Under the pieces are notes generated by a model. The model was given only the letters and a program-made list of their open reading frames with translations. It did not search any database and was not told the DNA's origin. The translations under genes were made by a program, and so were the position numbers. Shown piece after piece: positions 37,620 through 46,336 of a DNA stretch of 64,000 bases (positions within the stretch are counted from its first letter, which is position 1; every line of letters begins with the position of its first letter). This DNA comes from UBA6220 sp041650375 (GTDB lineage: Bacteria; Patescibacteriota; Minisyncoccia; Minisyncoccales; Minisyncoccaceae): NCBI GenBank assembly GCA_041650375.1, contig JBAZLH010000004.1, forward strand, positions 43,188 through 107,187. Reading direction: 5' to 3'.

Positions 37620-39338
37620 TTAAAAATTGTTTTCCTTTTGTTTTTGCGAATAATGCGTGTGGCAAATTTTGTGCCTGATTTCTTCGTTAGTCAAAAATTC
37701 TTTGTATAATTTTTCTATAATCGGGCTTTCGTCCGCCACGCGTTCGTTTTTAACTTCATCAATATTATACAAGCCCTGCGCCCGCAAATGCCTGATTTCT
37801 TTCGTGGTGGGCAAAGGCTGCCCGCCTCCACCAATGCATCCACCGTAACAAGCCATCACTTCCACATAATCGTAACGAGTGGGGTCGGCTTTAATGGTGT
37901 CTAGAAGCTGCTTGGCGTTGCCTAAGCCGTTTACCACCGCCACTCTTAGTTTTATGTCACCCAAATCAATCAACGCCTCCTTGGCTTGTTGCATGCCCCT
38001 TAAATTTTTAAACTCCAATTGTTTTAATTTTTGCCCGCCGCTCAATTTATAAACCGCGGTGCGCATGGCGGATTCGGTTACTCCTCCGCTCGCCCCGTAA
38101 ATCACACCCGCGCCGGTTGGCTCATCCCACGGCACATCGCCGGCTTCGGATTCAATATTAACAAAATCAATCTGGCGTTTTTTGAAAAGCCTCGCCAGTT
38201 CGCGGGTAGTCAAAACATAATCAATCGGCGGCAAGCCGTCCACGTCAAACTCGCGGCGGGTAATTTCATATTTCTTGGCTGTGCACGGCATAATGGAAAC
38301 TACCACAATGCTCTTCGGGTCAATTTTGTCTTTTTCCGCGAAATAAGTTTTACTCAATCCTCCCAAAATCGTTTGCGGTGAACGGACAGTGGTTAAGTTG
38401 GGAATAAATTCCGGCGCGTAAAATTCCACATATTTCACCCAGGCCGGGCAACAGGAAGTAAACATTGGCAAAATTTTTTTTTGGGTCAAACGCTCTATCA
38501 ATTCGCCGGCTTCTTCCATGGTGGTCACGTCCGCAGCCACGGAAACGTCAAAGGCTTTATATGCTCCGATTTTTCTTAAAGCCGCGAAAATTTTTCCCGT
38601 AACATTGGTGCCATAGGGCATTTCGAATTCTTCTCCCAAAGTGGTGCGGATAGAAGGAGCGATTTGAAAAACAACTTTTTTATTTTTATCTTCCAGCGCC
38701 GCTTCCACATCCATAACTGAATCAATCTCAGTCAACGCTCCGGTCGGGCAATGCAGGGCGCATTGGCCGCAATACACGCAATCGCGTTGCGGATTTTTGG
38801 AAGGAATAACTTCAATGAAAGAATTGTGCGACTCCAAATCAAAAAATCCAACCGCTTGCTTTTCGCACATTTCCACGCAATTTCGGCAATCAATGCATTT
38901 GGAAGTATCAAAACAAATTGACGGCCCGAAACGATAACGCGGATAGCCCAATTTGCGGTCTTCGTATTTTTTCAAATCAACGTCGTATTTTTTCGCCAGT
39001 TTAAGGAATTGGCAGTTAAAGCTGCGGACGCAAAAATTACATCTTTCAATATGCTGAGAAAACAATAGTTCCAAGTTTTTCTTCCTTAATCGGCTTATTT
39101 CTTCAGACTCGGTTGTTATTTCCATTCCCGGCTCAATCACGGTGGAGCAAGCCGTAAACAACCCTTTGCGGCCTTCTATCGCGACCAAACAAAGCCGGCA
39201 GCTGGCTTTCGGGTCCAAATCGGAATGCTCGCACAAAGTCGGAATATCTATGGAATTTCTCCTGGCCACTTGCAAAATAGTTTCGTTAGGCTCGGCCGAA
39301 AATTCTTGGCCATTAATTTTTATTTTTATTTCCGCCAT
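37620..39338 (-). CDS. hydA: [FeFe] hydrogenase catalytic subunit, NAD-linked type
   Basis: Product of 572 aa. It starts with a plant-type 2Fe-2S domain (CEHSDLDPKASCRLC and C at 47-61), then a His/Cys 4Fe-4S segment (HIERCNFCVRSFNCQF), two 4Fe-4S clusters (CIDCRNCVEMCEK, CVYCGQCALHCP) and the H-cluster domain. The three H-cluster signatures are complete: TSCCPAWVKYVEFY, SIMPCTAKKYEI and VMACYGGCIGGGGQP. This is the layout of NADH-dependent group A hydrogenases that release H2. It starts 2 bp after the NuoF-like gene, its electron partner. Confidence 0.97.
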   Translation of the reverse strand: MAEIKIKINGQEFSAEPNETILQVARRNSIDIPTLCEHSDLDPKASCRLCLVAIEGRKGLFTACSTVIEPGMEITTESEEISRLRKKNLELLFSQHIERCNFCVRSFNCQFLKLAKKYDVDLKKYEDRKLGYPRYRFGPSICFDTSKCIDCRNCVEMCEKQAVGFFDLESHNSFIEVIPSKNPQRDCVYCGQCALHCPTGALTEIDSVMDVEAALEDKNKKVVFQIAPSIRTTLGEEFEMPYGTNVTGKIFAALRKIGAYKAFDVSVAADVTTMEEAGELIERLTQKKILPMFTSCCPAWVKYVEFYAPEFIPNLTTVRSPQTILGGLSKTYFAEKDKIDPKSIVVVSIMPCTAKKYEITRREFDVDGLPPIDYVLTTRELARLFKKRQIDFVNIESEAGDVPWDEPTGAGVIYGASGGVTESAMRTAVYKLSGGQKLKQLEFKNLRGMQQAKEALIDLGDIKLRVAVVNGLGNAKQLLDTIKADPTRYDYVEVMACYGGCIGGGGQPLPTTKEIRHLRAQGLYNIDEVKNERVADESPIIEKLYKEFLTNEEIRHKICHTHYSQKQKENNF

Positions 39339-39340
39339 AT

Positions 39341-40318
39341 CTAAACATTTAAAACTTTATTTATAATCCCCCGGAAAGGCGCGGCGGCTCCCCTGCCCAA
39401 AGCGCAAAAACTCGCTTTTTCCAAAGTCTCAAAAAGCAATTCCAATTCATTCTGCTTAATTTCTCTTTGCTTGATAATTTCTTTAATGCGGTAAATTCCT
39501 TCGCGGCAAGGTGCGCATTTGTCGCAATTGCCGTTCAAGAAAAAATCCGCCCAATTTTCCATAATCGCGAAAGGATCCGCGGTTTGCTTATTATAAACCG
39601 TGATTGAGGCCGCGCCTTTGGCCGGCTTGTCCATTTCATTCCCCAGCAATATTTCGCCCACGGCTCCACCGCCAACTTGCGCGAAAAATTCAAACTCCGG
39701 TAAGTTGTCGGTTTGTTTTAAAACTTCATTGATGGTCGCGGTTTCCGGCAATTCATACACCCCCGGATTTTTAACATCACCGTTCACGGAATAAAACCTG
39801 GTATTTTTATATTCACCTTTATTAATTTTGCTCGCGTAATAAAAAGTTTCCACGTTATTCATCAAGGTCGGGCAGCCGAATAATCCGGAGGTGCTGATAA
39901 ACGGCGGCCTTTGCCTCGGCTCCATTTTTTTGCCTTCAATCAAATTGCAAATCACAGTCTCTTCTCCCGCGATGTAATAATGCGGTTTTTTAAAAAGCTT
40001 AATCGGTTTTTCGCCAATCAATTGTTTTAATTTATTTTCGTATTTTTCAAAATAATTCGGGTTTAAATACAAATACGCTTCCGTGGCGTTAATTGTTTCC
40101 ATGGCCAAAACCATTCCGTCAATAACATCCTGCGCGTAGTTTTCCAAAATAAAACCATCTTTAAAAACATTCGGTTCTCCTTCCGAAGCGTTGCAGATAA
40201 CATATTTTTGGTCTCCATCCGCCCTAACCACGCTTTCCCATTTTAAGCCGGTCGGAAAGCCGGCGCCGCCTCGCCCGGTTAAATTCGCTTGTTTTAATTT
40301 TTCAATAATATCGTTCAT
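39341..40318 (-). CDS. NuoF-like NADH-oxidising subunit of the hydrogenase
   Basis: Flavoprotein of 325 aa. TGRGGAGFPTGLKWESV is the NADH/FMN-binding loop, CNASEGEPNVFKDG contacts FMN, and NCDKCAPCREG plus a later Cys (SFCALG) bind a 4Fe-4S cluster. The N-terminal thioredoxin-like part and C-terminal ferredoxin part found in HydB/HndC are both absent, so this is a minimal core. No NuoE/HydC gene is nearby. With hydA 2 bp downstream it probably forms a two-subunit NADH:H+ hydrogenase. Confidence 0.93.
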   Translation of the reverse strand: MNDIIEKLKQANLTGRGGAGFPTGLKWESVVRADGDQKYVICNASEGEPNVFKDGFILENYAQDVIDGMVLAMETINATEAYLYLNPNYFEKYENKLKQLIGEKPIKLFKKPHYYIAGEETVICNLIEGKKMEPRQRPPFISTSGLFGCPTLMNNVETFYYASKINKGEYKNTRFYSVNGDVKNPGVYELPETATINEVLKQTDNLPEFEFFAQVGGGAVGEILLGNEMDKPAKGAASITVYNKQTADPFAIMENWADFFLNGNCDKCAPCREGIYRIKEIIKQREIKQNELELLFETLEKASFCALGRGAAAPFRGIINKVLNV

Positions 40319-40328
40319 AATAATTATT

Positions 40329-40811
40329 TTAATTTAATGTCCATACAAAATAATTCAATGCCGAAGCAAAAGTCACCCACAGCCAATAAGGAATCAAAAG
40401 CCACGCCGCGGGCTTGGATATTTTATAAAAAATTACAATCATTACGGTTATCGCGATCCATAAAGCGATAATGTCAAAAAAAGCCAAACCGTAATTTCCT
40501 CTGCCGAAAAAAATGATTGACCAAATGTAATTTAAGAATAATTGGATAAAGAAAACCGCTATGGCCGGATTAATATTTTTTTCGTCTTTCTTTTTCCAAA
40601 CCAAGAACGCGGAAATTCCGATAAAAATGTATAAAATCGTCCAAACCGGAGCAAAAATCCAGCCCGGTGGAGCAAAAGAAGGCTTGTTTAAATAAAAATA
40701 AATATCTTTAACAATATTCATTCCGGAAAACCAAGAACTCAAAAACCCGACCAAAAGGACAAACAGCGCGAAACCCAATAATGTAAAAAAATCAGACAGC
40801 TTTTTGCTCAT
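40329..40811 (-). CDS. tspO: TspO/MBR family membrane protein
   Basis: Five-TM protein of 160 aa rich in Trp. The family pattern is visible in LNKPSFAPPGWIFAPVWTIL and YIFIGISAFLVWKKK, then IALWIAITVMIVIFY and LLIPYWLWVTFASALNYFVW. TspO binds tetrapyrroles and degrades or traffics them in some bacteria. It is the first gene of the tspO / nuoF-like / hydA string (10-bp gap), an unusual partner for a hydrogenase. A TATAAT lies upstream near 40850. Confidence 0.92.
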   Translation of the reverse strand: MSKKLSDFFTLLGFALFVLLVGFLSSWFSGMNIVKDIYFYLNKPSFAPPGWIFAPVWTILYIFIGISAFLVWKKKDEKNINPAIAVFFIQLFLNYIWSIIFFGRGNYGLAFFDIIALWIAITVMIVIFYKISKPAAWLLIPYWLWVTFASALNYFVWTLN

Positions 40812-40859
40812 CTTTGTTTAATGCTTTATATTTATTATTAAAACTATTATATCCTTTTT

Positions 40860-40880
40860 AGGCTATTTTTAAAATAGCCT
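40860..40880. repeat. Palindrome with one-base centre
   Basis: AGGCTATTTT and AAAATAGCCT flank a single T. It lies between the pseudopilin stop and the tspO promoter. No T-tail follows on the minus strand, so it is a 3' hairpin rather than a clear terminator. Confidence 0.55.
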
Positions 40881-40885
40881 ATGCT

Positions 40886-42124
40886 TTACTGCCCCGCTGC
40901 TTCCCCTCCAACGTAATTAGCCGAACTGCTTGCCAATTCGGCAGCGTTATATGGACGGACAATAATCCAGTCGCAATAAGCCGGACTGCTCGTGCTTTGA
41001 TATATTCTCACGTTTTCCGCATCCGTAGGAACATACGTGGCATGGATTGATGGGCTTCCATCATTTATCCGAAAAATTGATGAAACTGTGGAATTGCGCG
41101 AAATTTCATATATATAGTATCCCCGATATTGCGTTCCCAAATCAACCGCGGAAAACGACCCTCCATTTGCATTTTGAAATCGATCCCTACCGCCTAGAGA
41201 TCCGGAATCTGCATAAATTATGGTGTAATATGCCCCATTATCAAATCCAAAGTTTGGATAAGACGCCCAATTTATTCTTGCTCTCGCGGAATAATTAACG
41301 CCAAATTTCGCGGTTGTTTTTGTATTATTGCCTACCGCGGAAAGAGTCAATAAAGAAGATCCGACCGTGCCACCAGAATTGGTCCACACGCCCGCATCTA
41401 ATGTTGCAAAATCGTCAAAAACCATAGGAGGCGGAAAAGTATTACTTCCGCTTGACCCTGCGGTTGTAGCCGTGGGCGAATAAAACATATTAATGTCCGT
41501 GCCGGTTGTGGCCGCAACTCCGCTCGGGAGGTTAACCCAAATAATCGTGGTTGATGTATTACAGCCCGACTCAATCCAATAACTTAGGTTGGTGGTCACG
41601 GGATCGTCGGAAAACCTTAAGGCTGTGCAACTTGAGTCCAGTTTAGCCGGAATCAAAGCTTGGGTATTAATCGTTAATTTCACGGGGTAAGGTCCGGAGA
41701 TAGCCACATTACCGGCACTGGCAATATTGATTTTTTGTTTTAAAGCTCCATAAACAAAACCGCCTCCCCAAGAATTCGTAGCGCTGTTATAAACCCAGGG
41801 AGTTCCGCCAGTCAGAGTTCCGCTCAAAGTGAAACTGGTGGTTAGATTAGTATAAGTATATGAACCGCCGTTGGGATTAGATGGAATAACGCCAAGATAA
41901 GTTGGAATCAAGTCGGTTAATAAAGCCGGATACGCTCCGTTGTTCAAGGCTGCGTATTCCATAACCGCTTTTTCAATCGTTGCCATGTCCGCCTTGATTT
42001 TAGTGTCTTTGGCGGAGTTGATTGCGCCACTCATGGAGACGAAAATAAAGCCGGCGAGAATTCCAACAATCGCGATTACGACCAAGAGTTCAATCAATGT
42101 GAAGGCCTTAAATTTTTTATGCAT
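40886..42124 (-). CDS. Type IV pseudopilin with DUF2341-like C-terminal region
   Basis: Product of 412 aa. The N-terminus KKFKAFTLIELLVVIAIVGI is a class III prepilin signal; cleavage would follow Ala, not the usual Gly, with Glu at +5. Residues 30-120 look like a pseudopilin head. From about 130 a DUF2341-like domain follows (YPVKLTINTQALIPAKLDSS, then SYWIESGC), and the last 150 residues form a jelly-roll-like region rich in Ser, Thr and aromatic residues. Such fusions place a binding module on a pilus or pseudopilus tip. No assembly genes are nearby. Confidence 0.85.
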   Translation of the reverse strand: MHKKFKAFTLIELLVVIAIVGILAGFIFVSMSGAINSAKDTKIKADMATIEKAVMEYAALNNGAYPALLTDLIPTYLGVIPSNPNGGSYTYTNLTTSFTLSGTLTGGTPWVYNSATNSWGGGFVYGALKQKINIASAGNVAISGPYPVKLTINTQALIPAKLDSSCTALRFSDDPVTTNLSYWIESGCNTSTTIIWVNLPSGVAATTGTDINMFYSPTATTAGSSGSNTFPPPMVFDDFATLDAGVWTNSGGTVGSSLLTLSAVGNNTKTTAKFGVNYSARARINWASYPNFGFDNGAYYTIIYADSGSLGGRDRFQNANGGSFSAVDLGTQYRGYYIYEISRNSTVSSIFRINDGSPSIHATYVPTDAENVRIYQSTSSPAYCDWIIVRPYNAAELASSSANYVGGEAAGQ

Positions 42125-42149
42125 TAAAAATATTATATCAAAAAACAGT

Positions 42150-42182
42150 CAAAAAAAGAATGCTTGGAGTTCAAGCATTCTT
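42150..42182 (-). terminator. Intrinsic terminator of the XRE regulator operon
   Basis: AAGAATGCTT (42156-42165) and AAGCATTCTT (42173-42182) pair, followed on the minus strand by TTTTTGACTG. It begins 16 bp after the regulator stop. Confidence 0.8.
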
Positions 42183-42197
42183 AATTAAATATTTTAC

Positions 42198-42389
42198 TTA
42201 TTCAAAGAAAAATATTTCGTCTATTTTTGTTTCTAAGGCGCGGGCAATATCATGAGCCAATTTTAGCGACGGAATGTATTTGCCCTGTTCAACGAAAAGA
42301 ATCGTCTCGCGCCTAACTTTTACCATCTGCGCCAATTTCTCCTGGGTGAGATTATGGCGCGCCCGGAATTCTTTAATTTTAGTTGTCAT
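42198..42389 (-). CDS. XRE-family helix-turn-helix regulator
   Basis: Product of 63 aa from ATG 42389 (MTTKIKEFRARHNLTQEKLA), a single Cro/C1-type HTH domain with recognition helix around RRETILFVEQGKYIPSLKLA. It matches the small YozG-like regulators usually paired with a DUF2178-type membrane protein. The start overlaps the membrane-protein gene by 11 bp; the TTG-like earlier start at 42404 would give a longer overlap and is less likely. It probably represses its own operon through the palindrome at 42811-42826. Confidence 0.88.
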   Translation of the reverse strand: MTTKIKEFRARHNLTQEKLAQMVKVRRETILFVEQGKYIPSLKLAHDIARALETKIDEIFFFE

Positions 42390-42780
42390 CTTTTGGGCTG
42401 CCATAATTTCTATTTTTCATTATTTTAAATATCAGGCCTTGCAAAATCAAAAGCCCGCAAGTTGAATACGCCACGAGCGAACCGATTAATTCAAACTCCG
42501 GATTAACGTTTCTATTTGCCATTAAAACCAAAGAAGCGATTGCTCCGAAAATGCAATAAATGGAAAGAGCGTAACGGGCCGCGTTGCCGGCCAGGAAATA
42601 GTCCCGTTCGTCTTCCATGACTGCTTGAACTTTTTTCTTCATCGTAACCAAAACAGCCAGGGCGGCTATAGCCACAACAAAAGGAATTATGTAATTATTC
42701 GCCGCCACTGAAGCGGAAAAAATTGCGGCCAATAAAATAACGATTATTGTCCTTAGAACTGCATATGTTTTTATGTCCAT
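42379..42780 (-). CDS. DUF2178-like four-TM membrane protein
   Basis: Product of 133 aa with four TM helices: the first at 8-28, the second at about 31-47, then KKKVQAVMEDERDYFLAGNAA (split: KKKVQAVMEDERDYF and LAGNAAR) as a charged cytoplasmic loop, and two more helices. The loop with E-D-E-R-D and the coupling to a small XRE regulator are typical of DUF2178 operons. Function is unknown; the regulator-membrane protein pair may form a simple signalling unit. Promoter and operator lie directly upstream. Confidence 0.8.
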   Translation of the reverse strand: MDIKTYAVLRTIIVILLAAIFSASVAANNYIIPFVVAIAALAVLVTMKKKVQAVMEDERDYFLAGNAARYALSIYCIFGAIASLVLMANRNVNPEFELIGSLVAYSTCGLLILQGLIFKIMKNRNYGSPKDDN

Positions 42781-42786
42781 ATTTTC

Positions 42787-42826
42787 TATGTTAGTTTATT
42801 ATAACTTAATGTTAGTTTAAACTAAC
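42787..42826 (-). promoter_or_regulatory. Promoter and operator of the DUF2178 / XRE operon
   Basis: A perfect 16-bp palindrome GTTAGTTTAAACTAAC (42811-42826) covers the -35 region, and a half site GTTAGTTTA (42790-42798) overlaps the start of transcription. Between them TATAAT lies at 42803-42798 on the minus strand, 18 bp before the ATG. The arrangement fits autorepression by the XRE protein. Confidence 0.65.
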
Positions 42827-42875
42827 TTAGTTGTCAATAGCATTTTCCCTTTTTTCGCGCTTCACGGCCAACTTC

Positions 42876-42904
42876 TTGCCTATGTTCCATTAAACCAATA
42901 TAAT
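42876..42904 (+). promoter_or_regulatory. Promoter of the aldolase gene, predicted leaderless
   Basis: TTGCCT (42876-42881), 17 bp, TATAAT (42899-42904). The ATG at 42913 is 8 bp after the -10, so the leader is about 2-3 nt at most. Confidence 0.6.
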
Positions 42905-42912
42905 ATTATTAT

Positions 42913-43779
42913 ATGAATAAAAATCTTTACATTCTTCCTTTTGACCACCGCTCATCTTTTTTTAAAAACATTATGGGCATTAAAAACGCCCCTTCCAAAA
43001 AAGACGTTAATCAAGCCAATCAACTGAAAGAAATAATTTTTAACGGCTTTCTCTTGGCGCTCCAAGGATTTAAAAACAAAAATGATTTCGCCATTCTCGT
43101 TGACGAAAAGACCGGCCAGTCGGTTTTAAATAAAGCCAAAAAAGAAAAAATAAAAATTTGCTTGCCCGTGGAAAAAAGCGGCAGCTTGTTTGATTTTGAA
43201 TATGGCAATAAATTCGGTGAACATATAAAAAAAATAAGCCCGGATTTCGTTAAAGCGTTAATCCGCTACAATCCCGATAATATTGGAATCAACAAAAAGC
43301 AACTGGCGAAATTGAAACAATTGGCGCAATTCTGCGAAAAAGAAAAATATCCCTTGCTTATCGAATTGCTCGTGCCGCCCACCGAGGCTGATTTGCAAAA
43401 ATACGGAACAAAAAATTACGAACAAAAAATAAGGCCCATTAAAACCATCTTGGCGATTGACGAAATAGAAACAGTGGCCAAGCCGGCCATTTGGAAATTG
43501 GAAGGGTTTAACGCCAATGCTTGGAAAAAAATAATCAAACATATTGATAATAAGGCGGAAATTATCGTTTTGGGCCGCGGCGAAGAAGACAAGCAGGTCA
43601 GAAAATGGCTGAAAGACGCCGCTCAATTCAAAGAAATAATCGGATTCGCGGTTGGCCGGACTGTTTTCGCTGAAGCGATTAAATCCTATCTGAACGGCGA
43701 AATCAGCGAACACGAAGCCGGGTTGTGGATTGCGATTAAATTTTCTTTCTTTACAAGCCTATGGCAAAAAAGCAAATAA
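42913..43779 (+). CDS. DUF2090-like TIM-barrel aldolase
   Basis: Product of 288 aa resembling the C-terminal aldolase-like domain of IolC proteins (DUF2090, 2-deoxy-5-keto-gluconate-6-phosphate aldolase type). Recognisable points are LPFDHRSSF at the start, FAILVDEKTGQ, VKALIRYNPD with Lys, PAIWKLEGF and the phosphate-binding end EIIGFAVGRTVF. No other inositol or ketogluconate genes are present, so the substrate is open. The last 19 bp overlap the next gene. Confidence 0.82.
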   Translation: MNKNLYILPFDHRSSFFKNIMGIKNAPSKKDVNQANQLKEIIFNGFLLALQGFKNKNDFAILVDEKTGQSVLNKAKKEKIKICLPVEKSGSLFDFEYGNKFGEHIKKISPDFVKALIRYNPDNIGINKKQLAKLKQLAQFCEKEKYPLLIELLVPPTEADLQKYGTKNYEQKIRPIKTILAIDEIETVAKPAIWKLEGFNANAWKKIIKHIDNKAEIIVLGRGEEDKQVRKWLKDAAQFKEIIGFAVGRTVFAEAIKSYLNGEISEHEAGLWIAIKFSFFTSLWQKSK

Positions 43780-44864
43780 CCTACAAAGAAAAATACCAAC
43801 CAATTGTTTTTCCCCAAGACGAACAAAAACACAACCATATTATTGAATGGTGGTATTTTAACGGCAACTTAAAAACAAAAAGCGGAAAAATTTATTCTTT
43901 TATGGATTGCCTGTTTGCCGCTAAGCCGAAAAAAGTTGATATTCCATTTCTAAAAAAAATACCGGTTGGCCAGCTTTTCTTTTCCCATTATCTGTTAAGC
44001 GACAACACGAAATATTTTTGGAAAGCGCTTAACCCTTTTTGCGTTTTAGACTCAAACAGTTTTACCAAGCCCCTGCTTTGGGCAAACTACGATAACAATT
44101 GCTTAATTCAAGAAACAAAACCTTATGAGTACCAGGTTGTTAATGAATTCATTGATTTGAAAATGCGCTCAATAAAACCGCCTCTGCTTTTAAACAAAAC
44201 CGGCTTTTTGGATTTGGAAGTAAAAACCACTTATTACTATTCTTTGACCCGGCTGGAAACCAAAGGGCATATTAAAATAAACAACCAATGGATTGAAGTG
44301 GAAGGATTATCCTGGATGGACCACCAATGGGCGCAAACCCCGGCCACGGACGACGACAAATGGACTTGGTTCAGTTTACAACTCAACAACAACACGGAAA
44401 TTATTGTTTTTGTTTACGGCAACAAAATAAAAACTTTTCACGCCAGCTTATCGGACGCCCGCGGCGATACCAAGTCAACCGATAACGTAATTTTCAAAGA
44501 AGCCGGCGTAAATTACAAAAGCCCGGACACGGGCCATGTTTACCAATTGGGGCACATTATTGAAATACCGGAATTTAAAGCCAAGTTAACCGTTGTTCCG
44601 TTTAAAAAAGACCAAGAAATGATTTTCGGAAACATCAGTTATTGGGAGGGCGGAATTAAAGTAACCGGCGAATTAAACGGAAAAAAAGTGGAAGGATTGG
44701 GTTTCGCGGAAATAACAGCCAATATCCGTTCGGAAAAAATAGCCAGCTCTTTATGGAAAAATATCGGAAAAAAAGGGCTTTGGAAAAATATCCAGGACAT
44801 CTCGGATATCGGCGCGAAAACGGTTTATTTCGTGAATAAAAATATAATCAATAAGCCGAAATAG
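43761..44864 (+). CDS. CrtC/AttH-like lipocalin-fold protein
   Basis: Product of 367 aa with the carotenoid 1,2-hydratase / AttH signatures: HNHIIEWWYFNGNL near residues 27-40, GLSWMDHQWAQTP in the middle and EITANIRSE near the end. The fold is a double lipocalin barrel. Bacterial AttH-like proteins often lie with lipid or ABC-export genes; here the partner is the aldolase gene, which it overlaps by 19 bp. There is no signal peptide, unlike most AttH proteins. Carotenoid genes are absent, so hydratase activity on carotenoids is unlikely. Confidence 0.85.
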   Translation: MAKKQITYKEKYQPIVFPQDEQKHNHIIEWWYFNGNLKTKSGKIYSFMDCLFAAKPKKVDIPFLKKIPVGQLFFSHYLLSDNTKYFWKALNPFCVLDSNSFTKPLLWANYDNNCLIQETKPYEYQVVNEFIDLKMRSIKPPLLLNKTGFLDLEVKTTYYYSLTRLETKGHIKINNQWIEVEGLSWMDHQWAQTPATDDDKWTWFSLQLNNNTEIIVFVYGNKIKTFHASLSDARGDTKSTDNVIFKEAGVNYKSPDTGHVYQLGHIIEIPEFKAKLTVVPFKKDQEMIFGNISYWEGGIKVTGELNGKKVEGLGFAEITANIRSEKIASSLWKNIGKKGLWKNIQDISDIGAKTVYFVNKNIINKPK

Positions 44865-44865
44865 T

Positions 44866-46227
44866 TTAGATTTCGTAGATTTTATTCGGCTCAGAAACTT
44901 CGGCGCTAACGCCGATTTTTTGTTTTATCGTAATAGCCAAAGCTTGCGCGGTTTCGTTTTCTCCGTGCGTAATAAAAAATCGCGTTGGCTTCGGATTATC
45001 CATTTTTTCCATCCAATTCAAAAGGCGCGGCTCGTCGGCATGGGAAGAAAAAGAAAGAATTGAAGAAATCTTGGCGCGCACCGGAACTTTATCCTTGCCT
45101 ATTTTTATTTCTTTCGCCCCGTTTAAAAGTTCACGCCCGATTGTGTCTTCCGCTTGGTAAGAAACCAGCAAAATATGGTTCTTTGAGCTAACGACATAAT
45201 CTTCAATATATCCCCGGATTCTTCCGCCACTAATCATTCCCCCGCCGGCCAAAACAATTTTCGGAGGACGGACTTTTTCTATGGCCAAAGACTGCTTGAT
45301 GCTTGGCGTAAATTTTAATCCTTCAAAAGCGAAAATATCGTCGCCGGCATTGATGCGGGCGTTAGCTGTTTTATTAAAATATTCTTTCGCGTATTTATGG
45401 TAAATTTCCGTGGCTTTAATCGCCAAGGGGCTATCCAAGAAAATCGGCACATACGGAATTTCTTCTTGCTCAACCATAACGTTCAAATCATACAGCATCT
45501 CCTGGATTCTTTCCAAGGCGAAAATGGGAACGACTAAATTAGTTTTTTCAGCTACGGCTTGTTTTATTAACTCCTTTAACTTTTCTCTGCCCTGGGCTCT
45601 CGGCTCATGAACGCTATTTCCATAAGTTGACTCAACAAAAACATAATTCGCGCCATCCACGCTATAAGTATCATTAAGAAGCACGGATGGAGAATTCCCC
45701 AAATCACCCGAAAAAACCAGTTTTTTCCACTCACCTTGGTCGTTTATTGAAACCTCAAAAATACAAGACCCCAGAATGTGCCCGGCGTCGCGGGCGACAA
45801 CTTTCACCCCGGGAATAATTGTTTTTTCTTGGTTATAATTTATTGTGGAAAAAAGTTCTTTAGTCTCGGCAACATCGTAATCGTAATAAAGCGGTTCGGT
45901 TGCGTATTTATTTTGATCGGCTAAAAATATTTTAGCCGAATCCAATTGCATTAAATTAGCCAATTCGGCGGTTGGAGGAGTGCAAAAAATCTTACCCTTA
46001 AATCCTTCTTTTACCAATCTCGGCAAACGGCCGCAGTGGTCCACGTGCGCGTGGGTCAATAGCGCAAAATCAATTGATTTCGGCTCAAAGCCGAATTCGT
46101 GGTTTCTTTCGTGGGAATTAGGCCCCTGAAACATTCCGCAATCAACCAAAAACTTGGCGTTCTCTATTTCAATTAAAATGCAAGAGCCCGTAACTTCTTC
46201 CGCGGCTCCATGAAAAGATATTTTCAT
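44866..46227 (-). CDS. MBL-fold beta-CASP exonuclease-like protein
   Basis: Product of 453 aa. The MBL part starts KISFHGAAEEVTGSCILIEI, with LTHAHVDHCGRLP (HxHxDH). The beta-CASP part includes NLVVPIFALERIQEMLYDL, PIFLDSPLAIKATEIY and ILAGGGMISGGR-like VLAGGGMISGGRI; the RNA-specificity motif is SILSFSSHADEPRLLNWM. This is the archaeal/bacterial CPSF-73-like (YSH1) group, expected to be an RNase. It ends 1 bp past the convergent CrtC-like gene's stop, with no terminator visible between. Confidence 0.93.
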   Translation of the reverse strand: MKISFHGAAEEVTGSCILIEIENAKFLVDCGMFQGPNSHERNHEFGFEPKSIDFALLTHAHVDHCGRLPRLVKEGFKGKIFCTPPTAELANLMQLDSAKIFLADQNKYATEPLYYDYDVAETKELFSTINYNQEKTIIPGVKVVARDAGHILGSCIFEVSINDQGEWKKLVFSGDLGNSPSVLLNDTYSVDGANYVFVESTYGNSVHEPRAQGREKLKELIKQAVAEKTNLVVPIFALERIQEMLYDLNVMVEQEEIPYVPIFLDSPLAIKATEIYHKYAKEYFNKTANARINAGDDIFAFEGLKFTPSIKQSLAIEKVRPPKIVLAGGGMISGGRIRGYIEDYVVSSKNHILLVSYQAEDTIGRELLNGAKEIKIGKDKVPVRAKISSILSFSSHADEPRLLNWMEKMDNPKPTRFFITHGENETAQALAITIKQKIGVSAEVSEPNKIYEI

Positions 46228-46280
46228 ATTTTAGAATTACGAATTATAGATTAAGTATAAAACATAAACACGGTTAAATC

Positions 46281-46302
46281 AAAAGCGGTCCAAGCGGACC
46301 GC
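46281..46302 (-). terminator. Intrinsic terminator after the GerMN gene
   Basis: GCGGTCC (46285-46291) and GGACCGC (46296-46302) pair, followed on the minus strand by TTTTGATTT. A second small hairpin CCGTAG/CTACGG (46326-46342) overlaps the stop codon. Confidence 0.7.
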
Positions 46303-46336
46303 CATCAAGTATTCTGCGCCATGAGCCGTAGCCACT

